In this document: positions 5,548 to 7,676 of the stretch, in pieces | Layout: every line of letters begins with the position of its first letter | Position numbering within the stretch: the first letter of the stretch is position 1 | NCBI GenBank assembly: GCA_022572905.1 | Contig: JACZUZ010000078.1 | Location: forward strand, 1-7,676 | Source: Candidatus Zixiibacteriota bacterium | Lineage (GTDB): Bacteria > Zixibacteria > MSB-5A5 > GN15 > JACZUZ01 | Length of the DNA stretch: 7,676 bases | Direction of reading: 5' to 3' | Notes under the pieces: model-generated | What the model was told of the DNA's origin: nothing | Seen by the model: the letters and a program-made list of their open reading frames with translations, nothing else | Databases searched by the model: none | Program-made: the position numbers and the translations under genes

Positions 5548-6483
5548 GTGAAATTAGTTTACATGGGAACGCCCGAATTTGCCGTGGCGCCGCTTGAGTT
5601 CCTCCACAATTCCAGCCATTCGGTTGTCGCTGTGGTCACAGGTCCGGACAAACCTTCGGGTCGTGGCAGAGCGCACAAAGCTACTCCGGTGCGCGAAACA
5701 GCTCTGCGGCTCGGTATTACCGCGCTGACTCCTGAATCTCTCAAAGACAGCGCTCTTGTAACGGCTTTGCGAGAGCTGGAGGCGGATATATTCGTAGTGG
5801 TGGCGTTTCGGATATTACCCGAAGAGGTTTTCACAATTCCGCCGCATGGCTCTGTCAACCTGCATGCTTCGCTTCTACCGAAATATCGTGGAGCCGCGCC
5901 GATAAATTGGGCCCTAATTGAAGGTGAGAAAGAAACCGGATTGAGTGTCTTCCAGCTTAAACGGAAAGTCGATACCGGTGATGTTCTCCTACAGGAGCGA
6001 GTCGAAATTAATTCTGCGGATACTTTCACGACGTTATCTGAGCGTATGAGCCGTTTGGCGGGCCCACTTCTCGCGAAATCACTTGACCTGATTGAATCGG
6101 GCGGGGCCATCCCTCAGAGACAGGATTCGAGTTTGGCCAGTAAAGCCCCCAAACTCACCCCCGAGCTCTTCAGAATCGACTGGACTAAAGACGCAAACAG
6201 CGTAGTAAATCTCATTCGCGGACTGGCCAATATTCCCGGAGCGTATACTATGTTTCGCGGAAAGCGTTTGAAGATACTCGGCGCTGGAGTAGCGGAAAAG
6301 TTCAACACTAATGTGGGGTCCGGTAATATCGACATTAGGGATGGAATTCCGTTTGTCGAAGCCAGCGGCGCTACATTTGTGGAACTCAAACGAGTGCAAC
6401 CGGAAGGCAAGGCGCAGATGAGCGCCTTGGACTTCGTAAATGGATATCGTGTTGAATCACGGGAAAAAGTAGGCGCCCAATAA
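5548..6483 (+). CDS. fmt: Methionyl-tRNA formyltransferase
   Basis: Transfers a formyl group from 10-formyl-tetrahydrofolate to the initiator Met-tRNA in the cytoplasm. The 311 residues match the usual length (about 315). The N-terminal Rossmann-like catalytic domain shows MGTPEFA at 6-12, the tRNA-contacting loop PDKPSGRGRAHKATPV at 33-48, and SLLPKYRGAAPINWA at 108-122. The catalytic triad is in place as N104, H106 (VNLHASLLP) and D142 (VDTGD). The C-terminal barrel follows from about residue 205 and ends with ALDFVNGYR. The start is GTG at 5548 behind GAGGGG at 5540-5545; an ATG at 5538 is in another frame. It follows def and precedes rng. Confidence 0.97.
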   Translation: MKLVYMGTPEFAVAPLEFLHNSSHSVVAVVTGPDKPSGRGRAHKATPVRETALRLGITALTPESLKDSALVTALRELEADIFVVVAFRILPEEVFTIPPHGSVNLHASLLPKYRGAAPINWALIEGEKETGLSVFQLKRKVDTGDVLLQERVEINSADTFTTLSERMSRLAGPLLAKSLDLIESGGAIPQRQDSSLASKAPKLTPELFRIDWTKDANSVVNLIRGLANIPGAYTMFRGKRLKILGAGVAEKFNTNVGSGNIDIRDGIPFVEASGATFVELKRVQPEGKAQMSALDFVNGYRVESREKVGAQ

Positions 6484-6517
6484 AATTTGCATTCAAATTG
6501 GATTCAAATAGAATTAC

Positions 6518-6616
6518 ATGGAAAAGTTTATCAAAGAGCGTTCGCGCTCGAAAAAAGATTTTGATGGAAGTGTCAACAATGAAGTAGCGCTTCCGAAAGG
6601 ATGGAGAAAAGTTTGA
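6518..6616 (+). CDS. Possible 32-residue ORF overlapping the rng start
   Basis: An ATG-started frame encodes a basic, hydrophilic peptide (begins MEKFIKERSRSKKDF, ends LPKGWRKV). Its TGA at 6614-6616 overlaps the TTG start of rng in the sequence TTGA, the arrangement typical of translational coupling. I do not recognise the peptide. Against it: no Shine-Dalgarno lies before the ATG and the frame is short enough to arise by chance. It spans most of the 129-bp fmt-rng gap. Confidence 0.3.
   Translation: MEKFIKERSRSKKDFDGSVNNEVALPKGWRKV
6536..6549 (+). other. Small hairpin with TTCG loop upstream of rng
   Basis: GAGCG at 6536-6540 and CGCTC at 6545-6549 pair perfectly around a TTCG tetraloop. 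An A-run (6551-6556), not a T-run, follows, so it is not a standard terminator on this strand. RNase E/G genes are often self-regulated through leader structure, which makes the location worth noting, but the stem is short. Confidence 0.4.
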
Positions 6617-7676
6617 AAAGAGAATTACTGATAAATATCAGCGACTATGAGACCAGAGTGGCTCTTCTTGAGGAAGATCGTCTGGTCGAAATGGTGGTTG
6701 AGCGTCCGGACACCGAGCGAATGGTCGGTGATATTTATAAAGGACGAATAAACCGGGTGCTGCCTGGTTTGCAGGCCGCGTTTATTGAAATCGGATGGGA
6801 AAAGGCGGCCTTTCTGCACTCGTCCGATATGGGGAGCGCCCGCGAGAGCCAGGAGAGATTCGAAGTCGAATCTGACGCAGATGATGACAGCTCGGTCGAA
6901 ATTATTAGAAAGAGGCGATACGCGACAATCGAATCGGTGTTGACTGAAGGTCAGGATTTACTTGTTCAGGTAATAAAAGAGCCAATTGGATCAAAAGGGC
7001 CGCGGGTTTCAACCGATATTTCCATACCGGGTCGATATCTTGTTCTGGTTCCCGATAGCGACCGGACATTAGTATCCAGAAAAATAAGCGATTGGGGAGA
7101 GAGAAAGCGACTGCGCAAAATAGTCTCCTCGATTCGACCCGAAGGTTTCGGCCTTATCTGCCGCACTGAATCGGAAGGAAAAGGAGAAAAAGATTTTCTT
7201 CCTGATATTAAGCGCCTGCTCAAAATGTGGCGTCTCCTGCAACGCAGCGCCGAAAGAAGCGAAGCTCCCGCTTTGATTCACAAAGAAGAAAAACTGACAA
7301 CATCAGTAGTGCGCGATATTTTCAACGATTCTGTCGACAGATGTTTGGTCGATGACCGTCGGGAGTACCGCAGGCTAGCCGCCTACGCTCGCCAGGTTGC
7401 GCCGCACTTGAAAGATAGAATAGAGTTCCACAAGGGTGACACTCCGTTGTTTGATCTCTATAACCTTGAACCTGAAATAGAAAAAATGCTCGAGGATGAG
7501 ATGAAAAAACAAGAGATAAACAGCAAGATTCAGAAAATAATCCTTTCTCTGCAGAATTTGAGAGGAAAACCCTTTTTGATTGGGACTATTTTTATATCGA
7601 TGTTTGGTCTTTTGAATGTTCAGATAGATCTTTCTGAAATGAAGATTACAGAATTTGAGAAAAAATCCTTATTCGA
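6613..7676 (+). CDS. rng: Ribonuclease E/G family protein, 3' part replaced or missing
   Basis: An endoribonuclease that cuts AU-rich single-stranded RNA and matures rRNA. The start is TTG at 6613, with GGAG at 6603-6606 at 6-base spacing, which gives the family-typical MKRELLINISDYETRVALLE; an in-frame ATG at 6601 would add four residues but has no spaced ribosome site. Residues 38-75 (GDIYKGRINRVLPGLQAAFI...FLHSSD) and 112-147 (EGQDLLVQV...GRYLVLVP) are the S1 domain and its flank, with a charged insert at about 77-105. The match continues to TPLFDLYNLEPEIEKMLE (277-294). Beyond that, the expected KSGGYIVI and catalytic DVNTG segments are absent and 60 unrelated residues follow in the same open frame to the window edge. 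Whether this is a broken gene or an assembly artefact cannot be told here. Confidence 0.88.
   Translation, partial: MKRELLINISDYETRVALLEEDRLVEMVVERPDTERMVGDIYKGRINRVLPGLQAAFIEIGWEKAAFLHSSDMGSARESQERFEVESDADDDSSVEIIRKRRYATIESVLTEGQDLLVQVIKEPIGSKGPRVSTDISIPGRYLVLVPDSDRTLVSRKISDWGERKRLRKIVSSIRPEGFGLICRTESEGKGEKDFLPDIKRLLKMWRLLQRSAERSEAPALIHKEEKLTTSVVRDIFNDSVDRCLVDDRREYRRLAAYARQVAPHLKDRIEFHKGDTPLFDLYNLEPEIEKMLEDEMKKQEINSKIQKIILSLQNLRGKPFLIGTIFISMFGLLNVQIDLSEMKITEFEKKSLF
7496..7676 (+). other. AT-rich foreign segment fused in frame to rng
   Basis: From ATG 7501 to the window edge GC is about 30% (53 of 176 bases), against about 50% for most of the upstream gene. The open frame encodes a Lys/Ile-rich start (MKKQEINSKIQKII) and then a hydrophobic stretch PFLIGTIFISMFGLL at about residues 24-38, like the first membrane helix of some protein. 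GAGG at 7492-7495 lies 5 bases before ATG 7501, so this could be the authentic start of a different gene whose ribosome site lies at the junction. No terminal inverted repeat, group II intron 5' end or intein start residue is seen at the boundary. The protein is not recognised. Confidence 0.6.

Noticed and set aside
5559..6110. 183-codon minus-strand ORF inside fmt
   Set aside because: It lies entirely antisense to a clear fmt gene with intact catalytic residues; it is a codon-usage shadow.

Overview
The window looks like ordinary chromosomal DNA from an uncultured, probably Gram-negative-type bacterium. Base composition is roughly balanced, genes are dense, and most products are housekeeping: PRPP synthesis, the MEP isoprenoid pathway, N-formylmethionine processing, the Sec accessory protein YajC and an RNase E/G. 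There is no phage, IS, CRISPR or plasmid signature in the body of the window. The taxonomic guess (something in or near the FCB-type candidate phyla) rests only on gene mix and is weak. Several genes start with GTG or TTG (prs, def, fmt, rng).

Layout. Positions 1-1932 are read on the minus strand: ispE, then tRNA-Gln(TTG), then prs, which runs off the left edge. This ispE / tRNA-Gln / prs order is a long-known conserved neighbourhood in Proteobacteria. Positions 1933-2197 are a divergent control region. From 2198 everything is on the plus strand: a secreted YceI-like protein; a DUF2953 membrane protein paired with a GerW/YtfJ-family protein; a 336-bp untranslated stretch with a good sigma70-type promoter; then yajC, def, fmt and an RNase G/E gene that runs off the right edge.

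How the genes relate. The yajC-def-fmt-rng block joins protein export, deformylation and formylation of the initiator methionine (Def removes the formyl group that Fmt adds to Met-tRNA) and RNA processing. IspE makes isoprenoid precursors, and YceI-family proteins bind polyisoprenoids, but they are divergently transcribed and a functional link is only a guess. The DUF2953-GerW pair corresponds to Bacillus ytfI-ytfJ and occurs here with no other sporulation gene in sight.

Most notable points. (1) The RNase E/G frame matches its family up to about position 7490-7500, then changes to about 30% GC sequence with a membrane-like translation and without the expected catalytic region; this is an insertion/fusion breakpoint or an assembly chimera. 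(2) There are structured or repeated elements at gene starts: a 16-bp-arm hairpin inside the yceI signal-peptide codons, a duplicated start segment and GAAGTC half-sites before yceI, a strong Shine-Dalgarno separated from the yajC start by a hairpin, a long hairpin between def and fmt, and a 32-codon ORF whose stop overlaps the TTG start of rng. I did not find a convincing new multi-gene system.
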